A stretch of 64,000 nucleotides of DNA, taken from positions 124,001 through 188,000 of the forward strand of contig JAKZMJ010000030.1 of the NCBI GenBank assembly GCA_030491005.1. The letters run 5' to 3'. The notes below the pieces were generated by a model. It was not told the origin of the DNA. It saw only the letters and a list, made by a program, of their open reading frames with translations, and ran no database searches. Below are positions 1-9,420 of this stretch, piece by piece. The first letter of the stretch is position 1, and each line of letters begins with the position of its first letter. The position numbers were made by a program, and so were the translations under genes. Origin of the DNA: Sulfurospirillum sp. (GTDB lineage Bacteria > Campylobacterota > Campylobacteria > Campylobacterales > Arcobacteraceae).

Positions 1-1
1 A

Positions 2-1012
2 TTAGAAAACTCACAAGAAAAACGAAAATTAGAGTTTGAAAATCTTGCAAATAAACTTTTTGAAGAACATAATAAAAAATCAAATATTAATTTAAATCAA
101 GTACTAAATCCTTTTAAAGAAAAAATTGACGACTTTAGTAAAAGAGTAAATGACATTTACACAGAAGAAACTAAACAAAGGGTTTCTTTAACAAACCAAA
201 TTGAAAACTTAAAAAGTCTAAATTATAAGATTTCAGAAGATGCTATAAATCTAACAAAAGCATTAAAAGGTGAGAATAAAACACAAGGCGATTGGGGAGA
301 GATGATATTATCTTCCATTTTAGAGCAAACAGGTTTAAGTGAAGGAAGAGAATATTCTACACAAGGCTCTTATACAAATGAAGAAGGAAAGAGATTAAGA
401 CCTGATGTAGTAGTTCATCTTCCTTCTAATAAAGATATCATAATTGATTCAAAAGTCTCACTTAATTCTTATTTAGATTATGTGCAAAGTGATGATGTTA
501 TTGAAAAAGACACTTATCTTAAGAATTTAAATAAATCTCTTATAGCTCACATAAAAGGCTTAAGTGTAAAAAAATATGAAGATATCAAAGACCTTAGGAC
601 ATTAGACTTTGTTTTAATGTTTATTCCAATTGAACAAGCTTTTTTACTAGCAACTTCAAAGAATCAAAATTTATTTAAAATGGCATTTGAACATAATATC
701 GTGCTAGTATCATCTTCAACACTCTTTGTTACCTTACGAACTATTGAAAATATTTGGAGATATGAGCATCAAAATGAAAATGCCTTACTTATTTCAAAAA
801 AAGCAGGTGATTTATATGATAAATTTGCCTTATTCTTAAAAGATATTGAACTAATAGGCACACATATTATACGAACGCAAAAATCATATGATGATGCTAT
901 GAAGAAATTAAGTACAGGAAACGGTAATTTAATTAAAAGAAGTGAAGAATTTATACAATTAGGTATTAAGGCAAATAAAAAAATTGATACATTAAAATAC
1001 TTAGAAAAATAA
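2..1012 (+). CDS. rmuC: DNA recombination protein RmuC, 3' part
   Basis: The frame is open from the left edge, so the 5' end lies outside the window. The visible part begins as a Lys/Glu-rich coiled coil and runs into the conserved RmuC core with QGDWGEMIL near nt 287-313, then RPDVVVHLP and IIDSKVSL. RmuC proteins have a nuclease-like fold and are linked to limiting DNA rearrangements; the exact biochemistry is not established. An internal ATG at 302 is not the start, because it falls inside the conserved GDWGEM motif. hemL follows after 19 nt. Confidence 0.9.
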   Translation, partial: LENSQEKRKLEFENLANKLFEEHNKKSNINLNQVLNPFKEKIDDFSKRVNDIYTEETKQRVSLTNQIENLKSLNYKISEDAINLTKALKGENKTQGDWGEMILSSILEQTGLSEGREYSTQGSYTNEEGKRLRPDVVVHLPSNKDIIIDSKVSLNSYLDYVQSDDVIEKDTYLKNLNKSLIAHIKGLSVKKYEDIKDLRTLDFVLMFIPIEQAFLLATSKNQNLFKMAFEHNIVLVSSSTLFVTLRTIENIWRYEHQNENALLISKKAGDLYDKFALFLKDIELIGTHIIRTQKSYDDAMKKLSTGNGNLIKRSEEFIQLGIKANKKIDTLKYLEK

Positions 1013-1031
1013 ATAATATAGGAAAAATTAA

Positions 1032-2333
1032 ATGTTTGAAAAATCACTAAATGCTTACAGCGATGCAAAAAAAGTAATACCAGCAGGAGTTAACTCACCT
1101 GTTCGTGCTTTTAATGGTCTTAAAGGAACTCCACCTTTTATACAAAAAGGACAAGGTGCTTATTTATTCGATATTGATGGTAATAAATACTTAGATTTTG
1201 TACAAAGTTGGGGTCCTTTAATATTTGGTCATTGTGATAAAGACATAGAAGAAGAAGTAATAAAAACGGTAAAATTAGGCTTGTCTTTTGGAGCGCCTAC
1301 CGTACTAGAAACCAAATTAGCAAATGAAATTACAAGTATGTATGATTATATAGATAAGCTTAGATTTGTAAGCTCTGGTACTGAAGCTGTGATGTCAGCT
1401 ATTAGATTAGCACGTGGGTTTACGAATAAAAACGATATTGTAAAATTTGAGGGTTGTTATCACGGACATAGTGATTCTTTATTAGTAAAAGCAGGTTCTG
1501 GCTTGGCTACTTTTGGAAGTCCAAGTTCAGCAGGAGTTCCAAGTGACTTAATTAAACATACGCTTTTATGTGAGTATAACAATATAAAAAATCTTAAACA
1601 ATGTTTTGAAGATTCAAGCGATATTGCTTGTATTATTATTGAACCAATTGCTGGAAATATGGGCTTAATACCAGCATCACAAGAGTTTTTAAAAGCTTGT
1701 AGAGATTTATGTGATAAGAATAATGCTTTATTAATTTTTGATGAAGTGATGTCAGGTTTTAGGGCATCTTTAAGAGGAGCTTCTAGCTTAGTTGATACAA
1801 AAGCAGATATTATTACTTTTGGAAAAGTCATAGGTGCAGGAATGCCCGTTGGTGCCTTTGCTAGTTCATCTAAAATAATGAACCATTTATCACCTGATGG
1901 AGCTGTTTATCAAGCAGGAACTTTAAGTGGAAACCCTGTTGCCATGAGTGCTGGCTTGGCTTCTTTAAAAAAGTTAAAAAGCAATAAAAATATTTATGAA
2001 GATTTAAATAAAAAAGCTTTAAGATTAGTTAATGGTTTGAAAAAAGTAGCAAATGAGCATAATATTTCTTTACAGATAAATACAAGAGGTTCTATGTTTG
2101 GATTTTTCTTTTGTGAAAATGAGCCTAAGAATTTTCAAGATGTGGGTCTTTGTGACTTTGAAGCTTTTGCAGTTTTTCATCATGAGATGTTAAAAAAAGG
2201 CTATTATTTTGCTTGTTCACAATATGAAACGGGATTTATTTCAAGTGTTATGACAAATGATATGATTGATAATTGTATAAGTGACGCTTCTTTGGTAATG
2301 CTTCAAATACAAGGAATGAATAATGCCAAATAA
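1032..2333 (+). CDS. hemL: glutamate-1-semialdehyde 2,1-aminomutase
   Basis: PLP-dependent fold-type I enzyme that converts glutamate-1-semialdehyde to 5-aminolevulinate in the C5 route of haem synthesis. The 433 residues match the family length. Visible motifs are SPVRAFNG near the N-terminus, [16 protein letters not shown] for cofactor binding, FDEVMSGFR, and [15 protein letters not shown] containing the Schiff-base lysine. AGGA at 1020 precedes the ATG. The 3' end overlaps the next gene by 11 nt, which suggests cotranscription with the two small membrane genes downstream. Confidence 0.97.
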   Translation: MFEKSLNAYSDAKKVIPAGVNSPVRAFNGLKGTPPFIQKGQGAYLFDIDGNKYLDFVQSWGPLIFGHCDKDIEEEVIKTVKLGLSFGAPTVLETKLANEITSMYDYIDKLRFVSSGTEAVMSAIRLARGFTNKNDIVKFEGCYHGHSDSLLVKAGSGLATFGSPSSAGVPSDLIKHTLLCEYNNIKNLKQCFEDSSDIACIIIEPIAGNMGLIPASQEFLKACRDLCDKNNALLIFDEVMSGFRASLRGASSLVDTKADIITFGKVIGAGMPVGAFASSSKIMNHLSPDGAVYQAGTLSGNPVAMSAGLASLKKLKSNKNIYEDLNKKALRLVNGLKKVANEHNISLQINTRGSMFGFFFCENEPKNFQDVGLCDFEAFAVFHHEMLKKGYYFACSQYETGFISSVMTNDMIDNCISDASLVMLQIQGMNNAK

Positions 2334-2670
2334 AGACGATAATATAGAAGATATATTAAAATACAAAGATATAAATAAAGAAAAAAAAGATATGCCAAAA
2401 CATAAAGATAAATTACTTGCCTTAGATAATCTATCTTTAGGTATTTCTATGGTGGCATCTGTTGCTATAGGATTTGCTATTGGTTATGGATTAAAAGAAT
2501 TAACGGGATATTCATGGACTTTATGGCTTGGTCTTTTTTGGGGTATTAGTGCTGCTGTTTTAAATATATATAAAGCATATAAAAGAGGTCAAAAAGAATT
2601 TGAAGGTTTAGAAAATGATCCAAGATATTCACATAGGGCAAAATATGGTGATACAAAAATAGATGAATAG
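2323..2670 (+). CDS. AtpZ/AtpI-family small membrane protein
   Basis: 115 residues with a charged N-terminal third (about 1-35) and two hydrophobic helices at about 40-60 and 68-86, joined by a short GYSWTLWLG segment. The second helix ends in [13 protein letters not shown]. This pattern matches AtpZ/AtpI-type proteins, which are linked to F-type ATP synthase assembly or Mg transport. Here the gene lies beside hemL rather than an atp operon, so a role at the ATP synthase is family inference only. It overlaps both neighbours (11 nt and 8 nt). Confidence 0.75.
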   Translation: MPNKDDNIEDILKYKDINKEKKDMPKHKDKLLALDNLSLGISMVASVAIGFAIGYGLKELTGYSWTLWLGLFWGISAAVLNIYKAYKRGQKEFEGLENDPRYSHRAKYGDTKIDE

Positions 2671-3226
2671 AACAAAACTTATTAACTTTATAAAAATATT
2701 TTTACTTGTAGATGTATTTGTTATATTTTATTCTATCATTTTTGAAAATAATTTATTTTTATTAAATACTCAAGTTGCTTTTATATCATCAATGCTTATT
2801 ACTAGTGCATCATATTTGTCTTATAAAAAAACTATACAAAAACAATTAATGAATATAAACCCACAAGATAATCAAGAGAATAATAACTTAGATGATATTG
2901 ATGAAGAAAATGACCCATATTCTCTTTATTCGCAAGATACACAAAATAATTCCAAAGAAGAATTTAGTCCTGAAATTATTTCAAAAATACTCAAAGAAGA
3001 AAAAAAACAAATCAAACAAAATACTTTAAAAAATATGAAACTTACAAGCACCTCTTTTATGTCAGTATACAAAGTAGCAGGGTATGCTTTTTTGATTTTT
3101 GGCTTTTTCTCTCTTAATAACAATCATATTTTTTTAAGTATTGCTTTTATGATAGGAATTAGTATCGTGCCTTTTGGTATCTTATTATCAAATTTTGTTT
3201 TTGTATCAAGGGAAAATATAGAATAA
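2663..3226 (+). CDS. hypothetical integral membrane protein
   Basis: 187 residues, family not recognised. Two hydrophobic helices lie near the N-terminus (about 8-27 and 33-52). An acidic Asn/Asp/Gln-rich stretch (about 65-115) is probably soluble, and two more helices lie at about 135-153 and 157-177. The ATG overlaps the AtpZ-like gene by 8 nt, so translational coupling is likely. The weak sequence constraint of the central segment suggests a linker. No function can be assigned. Confidence 0.7.
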   Translation: MNRTKLINFIKIFLLVDVFVIFYSIIFENNLFLLNTQVAFISSMLITSASYLSYKKTIQKQLMNINPQDNQENNNLDDIDEENDPYSLYSQDTQNNSKEEFSPEIISKILKEEKKQIKQNTLKNMKLTSTSFMSVYKVAGYAFLIFGFFSLNNNHIFLSIAFMIGISIVPFGILLSNFVFVSRENIE

Positions 3227-3393
3227 CACAATTAGGCGATATTTTTTTAAGCTATAAGCCTATTTATTCACATAAAACTTGAAGAACCAATATAATGAAA
3301 AACGCTTTATCTTTTTCTTTGTGTTTTTCTTTTATAATGCACTCAAAGAAAAACCCTTTTTTTATTAAGGGTATAATTAAACAAAGGATATAT

Positions 3394-4497
3394 ATGGGAT
3401 TAGGTGTAGGAATAGTAGGACTTCCAAATATAGGAAAATCAACAACTTTTAATGCTTTAACAAAAGCACAAAATGCACAAGCACAAAATTATCCATTTTG
3501 TACAATTGAGCCAAATAAAGCGATAGTTCCAGTGCCTGATAAAAGGCTAGATGCACTAGCTAAAATAGTAATTCCTGATAAGATACAACACTCAACTATT
3601 GATTTTGTAGATATTGCAGGTTTAGTTAAAGGTGCTTCAAAAGGAGAAGGACTAGGTAATAAGTTTTTATCAAATATTAGAGAAGTTGAAGTAATACTTC
3701 ATATGATTAGATGTTTTGATGATGAAAATATAGTTCATGTTGAGGGGAATATCGACCCTTTACGAGATATTGAGATTATAGAAACAGAGTTAATTTATGC
3801 TGATATTACCCAATTAGAAAAGAAGATACAAAAACTAAGTAAAGAAGCGAAGTTTGATAAAAGTTCAGCTTGCCTGCTAAGTGTGGCAGAAGATTTATTA
3901 AGGCACATAGAAGAGTTACAAGCTGTTAGCTCATATGAAAATAAAGAAGATGAAGAATTTATAGCCCTTGATAAAGAGTTAAGATTTTTATCAAATAAAG
4001 CCATTATCTATGGTGCTAATGTTGATGAAGATACTTTAAGCGAAGGTATCAACGCTTATGTAAAAGTAGTTAAAGAACATGCTTTAAGTGTAAATGCTGA
4101 TGTTATAGTGCTTTGTGCTAGTATTGAAGAAGAGTTAATAGGGCTTGAAGAAGATGAGGCACAAGAGTTCTTAGAAGACTTAGGTGTAAAAGAGTCAGGC
4201 TTGGAGCAGATTATTCATAAAGCTTTTGATAAATTAGGACTTCAATCATATTTTACAGCAGGGAAAATAGAAGTTAGGGCTTGGACTATTAAAAAACAAA
4301 CAAAAGCACCACAAGCAGCTGCTGTGATACATAATGATTTTGAAAAAGGTTTTATAAAAGCAGAAGTAATAGCATATGATGATTTTATTAGTTTAGGTGG
4401 TGAGCTTAAATGTAAGGAAGCAGGTAAGCTAAAACTTGAAGGAAAAGATTATGTTGTTCAAGATGGAGATGTTATGCACTTTAGGTTTAATGTCTGA
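3394..4497 (+). CDS. ychF: redox-regulated ATPase/GTPase YchF (OLA1 family)
   Basis: Obg-related P-loop NTPase associated with ribosomes. The N-terminus MGLGVGIVGLPNIGKST contains the Walker A motif. DFVDIAGLVKGASKGEGLGN is the G3 region, and a C-terminal TGS domain ends in VQDGDVMHFRFNV. The reading frame extends upstream to an ATG at 3295, but the start chosen is the ATG at 3394. It is preceded by AAAGGA and gives 367 residues, the usual family length with the normal N-terminus. The upstream extension is low-complexity and unlike YchF. Confidence 0.96.
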   Translation: MGLGVGIVGLPNIGKSTTFNALTKAQNAQAQNYPFCTIEPNKAIVPVPDKRLDALAKIVIPDKIQHSTIDFVDIAGLVKGASKGEGLGNKFLSNIREVEVILHMIRCFDDENIVHVEGNIDPLRDIEIIETELIYADITQLEKKIQKLSKEAKFDKSSACLLSVAEDLLRHIEELQAVSSYENKEDEEFIALDKELRFLSNKAIIYGANVDEDTLSEGINAYVKVVKEHALSVNADVIVLCASIEEELIGLEEDEAQEFLEDLGVKESGLEQIIHKAFDKLGLQSYFTAGKIEVRAWTIKKQTKAPQAAAVIHNDFEKGFIKAEVIAYDDFISLGGELKCKEAGKLKLEGKDYVVQDGDVMHFRFNV

Positions 4498-4507
4498 TTC
4501 TACTATA

Positions 4508-4523
4508 TTATAAGTACTTATAA
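4508..4523. promoter_or_regulatory. 16-bp perfect palindrome upstream of hsdM
   Basis: TTATAAGTACTTATAA is perfectly self-complementary. It sits between ychF and hsdM, about 40 bp upstream of the putative -10 box. It could be an operator for the restriction locus. A run of seven T follows shortly after (from 4530), so a role at the ychF 3' end is also possible, although the palindrome itself has no loop. Confidence 0.4.
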
Positions 4524-4564
4524 ATACCCTTTTTTTAAGGTTTTGTTTAAATTTGCTGTATACA

Positions 4565-4570
4565 TATAAT
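4565..4570 (+). promoter_or_regulatory. putative -10 box for the hsdM operon
   Basis: TATAAT lies 28 bp upstream of the hsdM ATG, in AT-rich DNA without a clear -35 box. That is usual for housekeeping sigma promoters in Campylobacterota. It would drive transcription of the type I locus starting at hsdM. Confidence 0.5.
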
Positions 4571-4598
4571 TACACAATAACTTTTAAGGGTAAAATAA

Positions 4599-6944
4599 AT
4601 GAATCAAGCAGTACATAATAAACTAGTATCTTTTATATGGAGTATCGCAGACGATTGTCTTAGAGATGTGTATGTTAGAGGAAAGTATCGTGATGTGATA
4701 TTGCCTATGGTTGTTTTAAGAAGACTTGATGCACTACTAGAGCCTACAAAAGATGCTGTTCTTGAAGAAGTAAAGTTTCAAAAAGAAGATGTCGGACTTA
4801 CTGAACTTGATGAAAATGGTTTAAAAGATGCTAGCGGATATGTTTTTTACAACACAAGCCTTTGGACACTTCTAAGACTTCATAATACAGCTACAAATTC
4901 GCAAGCATTGCTAGAAGCAAATTTTAGTGAATATCTTGATGGATTTAGCAGCAATGTAAAAGAAATAATTGAAAAGTTTAATCTTCGAGCTCAAATCAAA
5001 CACATGGCTTCAAAAGATGTACTACTAGAAGTACTTGAAAAGTTTACATCGCCAAATATCAATTTGACCAATATAGAAAAAGAGGATGGTGATGGTAAAA
5101 AACTACCACCATTAACTAATCTTGGTATGGGTTATGTTTTTGAAGAACTTATCAGAAAGTTCAATGAGGATAACAACGAAGAGGCAGGAGAACATTTCAC
5201 GCCTAGAGAAGTAATAGACCTTATGACACACATAATTTTTGATCCAATCAAAGACAAACTACCACCAGTTATGACTATATATGACCCTGCTTGTGGAAGT
5301 GGTGGTATGCTTACTGAATCTCAAAATTTTATCAAAGATGAAGATGGAGAAATAAGAGCTACTGGGGATGTCTATCTTTATGGAAAAGAGATAAATGATG
5401 AGACTTATGCTATTTGTAAATCTGATATGATGATAAAAGGGGATAACCCTAAAAATATTAGAAATGGTTCTACATTATCAGTTGATGAGTTTAGTGGTAC
5501 AAAGTTTGACTTTATGCTTTCTAATCCCCTTTACGGTAAATCATGGGCTAGTGAAATGAAATATATAAAAGATGGTAAGGATATTATAGATCCTCGCTTT
5601 ATAGTTAGACTAAAAGATTATTGGGGAAAAGAAGCAGAAGCTGATGCAACTCCAAGAAGTAGTGATGGACAACTTCTATTTTTAATGGAGATGGTTAGTA
5701 AGATGAAGCCAATATCTTCAAGTCCAATAGGCAGTCGTATAGCATCAGTACATAATGGTAGTTCTCTTTTTACTGGTGATGCAGGTGGTGGAGAGAGTAA
5801 TATACGAAGATATATAATTGAAAATGATATGCTTGAAGCAATTATCCAACTACCAAATAACCTTTTTTACAATACTGGAATAACAACATATATATGGATA
5901 CTTTCAAATAATAAAACAGAAGATGGAAAAGGTAAAGTACAACTTATAGATGCTGGACAACTATACAAAAAATTACGAAAAAATCTTGGAGATAAAAACT
6001 GTGAGTTTACTCCAGAACATATTACAGAAATAATTGAAGTCTATCAAAGTATGAAAGTACAGGATAAAGATGATGAACAGAAACTTGCAAGTAAAGTATT
6101 TGATAATAGTGATTTTGGTTACTACAAAGTAAATATTGAAAGACCTAAAAGATTGAAATCACAATTTAGAGATGATTTAATAGAAACACTACGATATGAT
6201 AAATCTTTATTAGAACCTATGACTTGGGCATGTAAAGAATTTGGTAATGAAGTTTATAAAGATATAACTAAATTTGAAAAAGAGATTTTAGAGTGGTGTG
6301 AGAAAGAGGAAATTATCTTAAAAGCAAAACAGAAGAAATCACTTATTTCAAAAGCATTATGGACTAAATATGAGATGTATTTAAGTGTAGCTAATACTCT
6401 TAAAGAGCATATAGGAGATAAAGTTTCGGATGATTTTAATATCTTCAAAATAGAAATTGATAGAGTTATCAAACAAGAAAAAATAAAACTAAGTTCAGGT
6501 GAAAAGAATCAAATCTTAAATGCTATTTCTTGGTATGATGAGAGTGCTGTAAAAGTTGTTAAAAAATTATCTAAAATAACTAAAGAGAAGTTAGAAACAC
6601 TACTTGAACATTTAGGATGTGAAGAAGATAAACTTTGTGATTTTGGTTACTATAAAACTGATAAAGCGAATGAATATATAGAATATGAAGCACATACAGA
6701 TATAAGAGATAGTGAAAATATACCATTAGCTGATGATATTCATAGTTACTTTTTAAAAGAGGTAAAACCACATGTAGATGAAGCTTGGATAAATCTTGAT
6801 AGTGTAAAAATTGGATATGAGATAAGTTTCAATAAATACTTTTATAAACACAAACCTTTGAGAAGTATAGATGATGTTTCAAAAGATATATTAGGTCTTG
6901 AAGAACAGAGTGATGGCTTGATTAAAGAGATATTGGGGCTGTGA
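4599..6944 (+). CDS. hsdM: type I restriction-modification methyltransferase subunit HsdM
   Basis: 781 residues. An N-terminal HsdM helical domain (about 1-150) is followed by an N6-adenine methyltransferase domain. EHFTPREVIDLM leads into the S-adenosylmethionine motif DPACGSGGM, starting near residue 229. The catalytic motif at residues 309-312 reads NPLY (in SNPLYGKSW) where the family normally has NPPY or NPPF. The C-terminal part after about residue 540 is long, charged and helical. HsdM would act with HsdS to methylate adenine at the target site. The stop is followed one base later by the DUF1016 gene. The substitution raises doubt about catalytic activity. Confidence 0.93.
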   Translation: MNQAVHNKLVSFIWSIADDCLRDVYVRGKYRDVILPMVVLRRLDALLEPTKDAVLEEVKFQKEDVGLTELDENGLKDASGYVFYNTSLWTLLRLHNTATNSQALLEANFSEYLDGFSSNVKEIIEKFNLRAQIKHMASKDVLLEVLEKFTSPNINLTNIEKEDGDGKKLPPLTNLGMGYVFEELIRKFNEDNNEEAGEHFTPREVIDLMTHIIFDPIKDKLPPVMTIYDPACGSGGMLTESQNFIKDEDGEIRATGDVYLYGKEINDETYAICKSDMMIKGDNPKNIRNGSTLSVDEFSGTKFDFMLSNPLYGKSWASEMKYIKDGKDIIDPRFIVRLKDYWGKEAEADATPRSSDGQLLFLMEMVSKMKPISSSPIGSRIASVHNGSSLFTGDAGGGESNIRRYIIENDMLEAIIQLPNNLFYNTGITTYIWILSNNKTEDGKGKVQLIDAGQLYKKLRKNLGDKNCEFTPEHITEIIEVYQSMKVQDKDDEQKLASKVFDNSDFGYYKVNIERPKRLKSQFRDDLIETLRYDKSLLEPMTWACKEFGNEVYKDITKFEKEILEWCEKEEIILKAKQKKSLISKALWTKYEMYLSVANTLKEHIGDKVSDDFNIFKIEIDRVIKQEKIKLSSGEKNQILNAISWYDESAVKVVKKLSKITKEKLETLLEHLGCEEDKLCDFGYYKTDKANEYIEYEAHTDIRDSENIPLADDIHSYFLKEVKPHVDEAWINLDSVKIGYEISFNKYFYKHKPLRSIDDVSKDILGLEEQSDGLIKEILGL

Positions 6945-6945
6945 G

Positions 6946-7965
6946 ATGGAGATAATAAACAGTAATCTAATAGAAAATTTAAAATATCTTATAGTATCTT
7001 CACGGGGAAAAATTGTCCAATCAGTAAATACTACAATGGTACAAACATATTGGAATATCGGTAAAACACTTGTAGAAGATGAACAACAAGGAAATGCAAG
7101 AGCTACTTATGCTAAACAGCAATTAAAACAAATCTCACAAGAGCTAACAAAAGAGTTTGGAAAAGGTTTTGATGTTTCAAATTTACAAAATATGAGACGG
7201 TTTTATATTGCATTTCCAATTCAAGAGACACTGTCTCCTAAATTGAGTTGGAGTCATTATTGCAGATTGATAAAAATAGAAAATAAAACTGCTAGAGAGT
7301 GGTACATAAATGAATCAATAGAAAATAACTGGAGTGTGAGAGCCTTGGGAAGACAAGTATCAAAGCTATATTATGAACGATTACTTTCAAGTCAAGAAAA
7401 ATTACCACTCAGACAAGAAGCAGAAGAAAAAACAAAAAATCTTAAAATAGATGTGAAAGATTACTTACGAGACCCTTATATTTTTGACTTTTTAAATATA
7501 CCTAATAAAACTCTATTTGAATCAGATGTAGAACAATCTCTCATAGCCAATCTTCAAAACTTTTTACTAGAACTTGGTCGTGGTTTTGCATTTGTATCAA
7601 GACAACAGAGATTAAGTGTGGAGAAGCAAGATTTTTATATTGACCTTGTCTTTTATAACTTTAAACTAAAATGTTTTTTGCTTATAGATTTGAAAATTGG
7701 TAAACTTACTCATCAAGATGTAGGGCAAATGGATACCTATGTACGGATATACGATAAGTTTGAAAAAAATGAAGATGATAATCCTACCATCGGTTTGATT
7801 TTGTGTAGTGAACACTCAAAAGCAGTAGCAAAATACTCAGTTTTAAATGATAGTGAACAACTCTTTAGTTCCAAATATCTACCATTTTTACCTACAATTG
7901 AGGAGCTTCAAAACGAACTTTTAAGAGAGAGAGAATTATTGAGTATTGGTGTTGAAGATGAATAA
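6946..7965 (+). CDS. DUF1016/YhcG-type PDDEXK nuclease-domain protein
   Basis: 339 residues. The N-terminal DUF1016 region includes YWNIGKTLVEDEQ, FGKGFDVSNLQNMRRFY and LSWSHYCRL. The C-terminal PD-(D/E)xK-like core is near residues 225-255, where YIDLVFYNFKLKCF leads to LIDLKIGKL, giving an Asp and a D-x-K in place of the more common E-x-K. This family is often found between type I restriction genes, as here between hsdM and hsdS; its role is not established. It starts 2 nt after the hsdM stop. Confidence 0.88.
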   Translation: MEIINSNLIENLKYLIVSSRGKIVQSVNTTMVQTYWNIGKTLVEDEQQGNARATYAKQQLKQISQELTKEFGKGFDVSNLQNMRRFYIAFPIQETLSPKLSWSHYCRLIKIENKTAREWYINESIENNWSVRALGRQVSKLYYERLLSSQEKLPLRQEAEEKTKNLKIDVKDYLRDPYIFDFLNIPNKTLFESDVEQSLIANLQNFLLELGRGFAFVSRQQRLSVEKQDFYIDLVFYNFKLKCFLLIDLKIGKLTHQDVGQMDTYVRIYDKFEKNEDDNPTIGLILCSEHSKAVAKYSVLNDSEQLFSSKYLPFLPTIEELQNELLRERELLSIGVEDE

Positions 7966-8081
7966 ATCAAGTATTCAATATATAAAAAAATGGTTTCTAT
8001 TTTATACAAAAAGCCAACAGTTTGTTGCCCAAAATATAGGTTATAGATTTTTTTTATTCCAATTATGAAAAAGGTTTGAAA

Positions 8082-9380
8082 ATGAATAAATTAGAAAAAT
8101 ATTCAGCTTATAAAGATAGTGGCGTTGAGTGGTTGGGGGAGATTCCTGAGGGGTGGATGACTTTAGCAAATAAACACATATTTAAAATTAAACAAAATCT
8201 AGTTGGTAAAAAATCAAAGGAATATGACTTATTGTCTTTAACTCTCAAAGGGATTATTAAAAGAGATATGGATAATCCTAAAGGTAAATTTCCTACTGAT
8301 TTTGATACTTATCAAGAAGTTAAAATAGATGATTTTGTATTTTGTTTATTTGATGTTGAGGAAACACCTAGAACTGTTGGATTATCAGACTATGATGGAA
8401 TGATTACAGGTGCTTATACAGTAATGCAAGCTAATAGTTTAAATAAAGATTATTTGTATTATTTTTATTTAAACTTAGACAGTAAAAAAAGATTAAAATT
8501 TTTATATAAAGGACTAAGAAATACTATTCCCAAAGATGCTTTTTTTAGTTTTAAAACATTGATTCCACCAAAACAAGAACAAATAAAAATGGCTTCATTT
8601 CTTGATACTAAAACAGAACAATTAGATAAAGCTATAAAACAAAAAGAACAACTGCTAGAGCTTTTAAAAGAGCGACGACAAATTCTTATAAATAATGCTG
8701 TTACAAAAGGGATAGATAATACTGTAGCAATGAAAGATAGTAGAGTTGAGTGGATAGGTGAGATTCCTAAGCATTGGGAAGTTAAAAAAATGAAATATGT
8801 TGTGAAAAAGATCGCTGATATTGGCCATTATATGCCTGATACAGTTTCTGTTGGAAAACCATATTTAATGACTGGCGATATTTTAGATAGAGCTAGTTTA
8901 ATTAATTTTTCAAACTGTAAACAAATAGCAGAAAAAGATTTTTTAAAATTATCAAAAAAGATAAGACCAATGATTGACGACTTAATATTTGCGAGATATG
9001 CAACAATAGGAACAGTTTGTTATGTAGATATAGAAAAAGATTTTCTTGTTTCATACTCTTGTGTTACAATAAAACCTAATCCAAAAAGTATTATGGGTAA
9101 ATATTTATTTTACTATTTAAAATCAGATGCTTTTTCTAAAGAAATAAAAAAATATATAAATTCTAATACTCAAGGAAATGTTGGTATTGATTCACTTTAT
9201 AAAGCTAGATTAGTTATTCCACAGATTTTAGAACAAAATAATATAGTTAATTATATAGAAAAAAATAATCATAAAATTTATAAAGCAATAAAACTGCAAC
9301 AAGAGCAAATTATTAAACTAAAAGAATATAAAACTACTTTGATGGATAGTGTAGTAACTGGAAAAGTGAGGGTTGTATAA
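8082..9380 (+). CDS. hsdS: type I restriction-modification specificity subunit HsdS
   Basis: 432 residues with two target-recognition domains in tandem. Each half starts with a related conserved segment (DSGVEWLGEIPEGW near residue 12 and DSRVEWIGEIPKHW near residue 220). Each ends in a long helical spacer such as LDTKTEQLDKAIKQKEQLLELLKER. The subunit selects the bipartite DNA target for HsdM and HsdR. The start is ATG 8082 with AAGG eight bases upstream, in preference to an in-frame TTG at 8076. The half-to-half homology could allow domain exchange, but no silent cassettes are seen nearby. Confidence 0.93.
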   Translation: MNKLEKYSAYKDSGVEWLGEIPEGWMTLANKHIFKIKQNLVGKKSKEYDLLSLTLKGIIKRDMDNPKGKFPTDFDTYQEVKIDDFVFCLFDVEETPRTVGLSDYDGMITGAYTVMQANSLNKDYLYYFYLNLDSKKRLKFLYKGLRNTIPKDAFFSFKTLIPPKQEQIKMASFLDTKTEQLDKAIKQKEQLLELLKERRQILINNAVTKGIDNTVAMKDSRVEWIGEIPKHWEVKKMKYVVKKIADIGHYMPDTVSVGKPYLMTGDILDRASLINFSNCKQIAEKDFLKLSKKIRPMIDDLIFARYATIGTVCYVDIEKDFLVSYSCVTIKPNPKSIMGKYLFYYLKSDAFSKEIKKYINSNTQGNVGIDSLYKARLVIPQILEQNNIVNYIEKNNHKIYKAIKLQQEQIIKLKEYKTTLMDSVVTGKVRVV

Positions 9381-9420
9381 TGATTATCACTTCAAGAGAA
9401 ACTAAAATAATGGAGAAATT

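Noticed and set aside
3295-3393. N-terminal extension of YchF from an upstream ATG
   Set aside because: Low-complexity sequence not found in the family; the start at 3394 has a better ribosome site and the usual N-terminus.
7958-8068. A 36-codon frame (start MNKSSIQYIKKWF) overlapping the end of the DUF1016 gene
   Set aside because: No recognisable family and no clear ribosome site of its own. It lies in a 116-bp gap before hsdS and is probably chance or a gene remnant.
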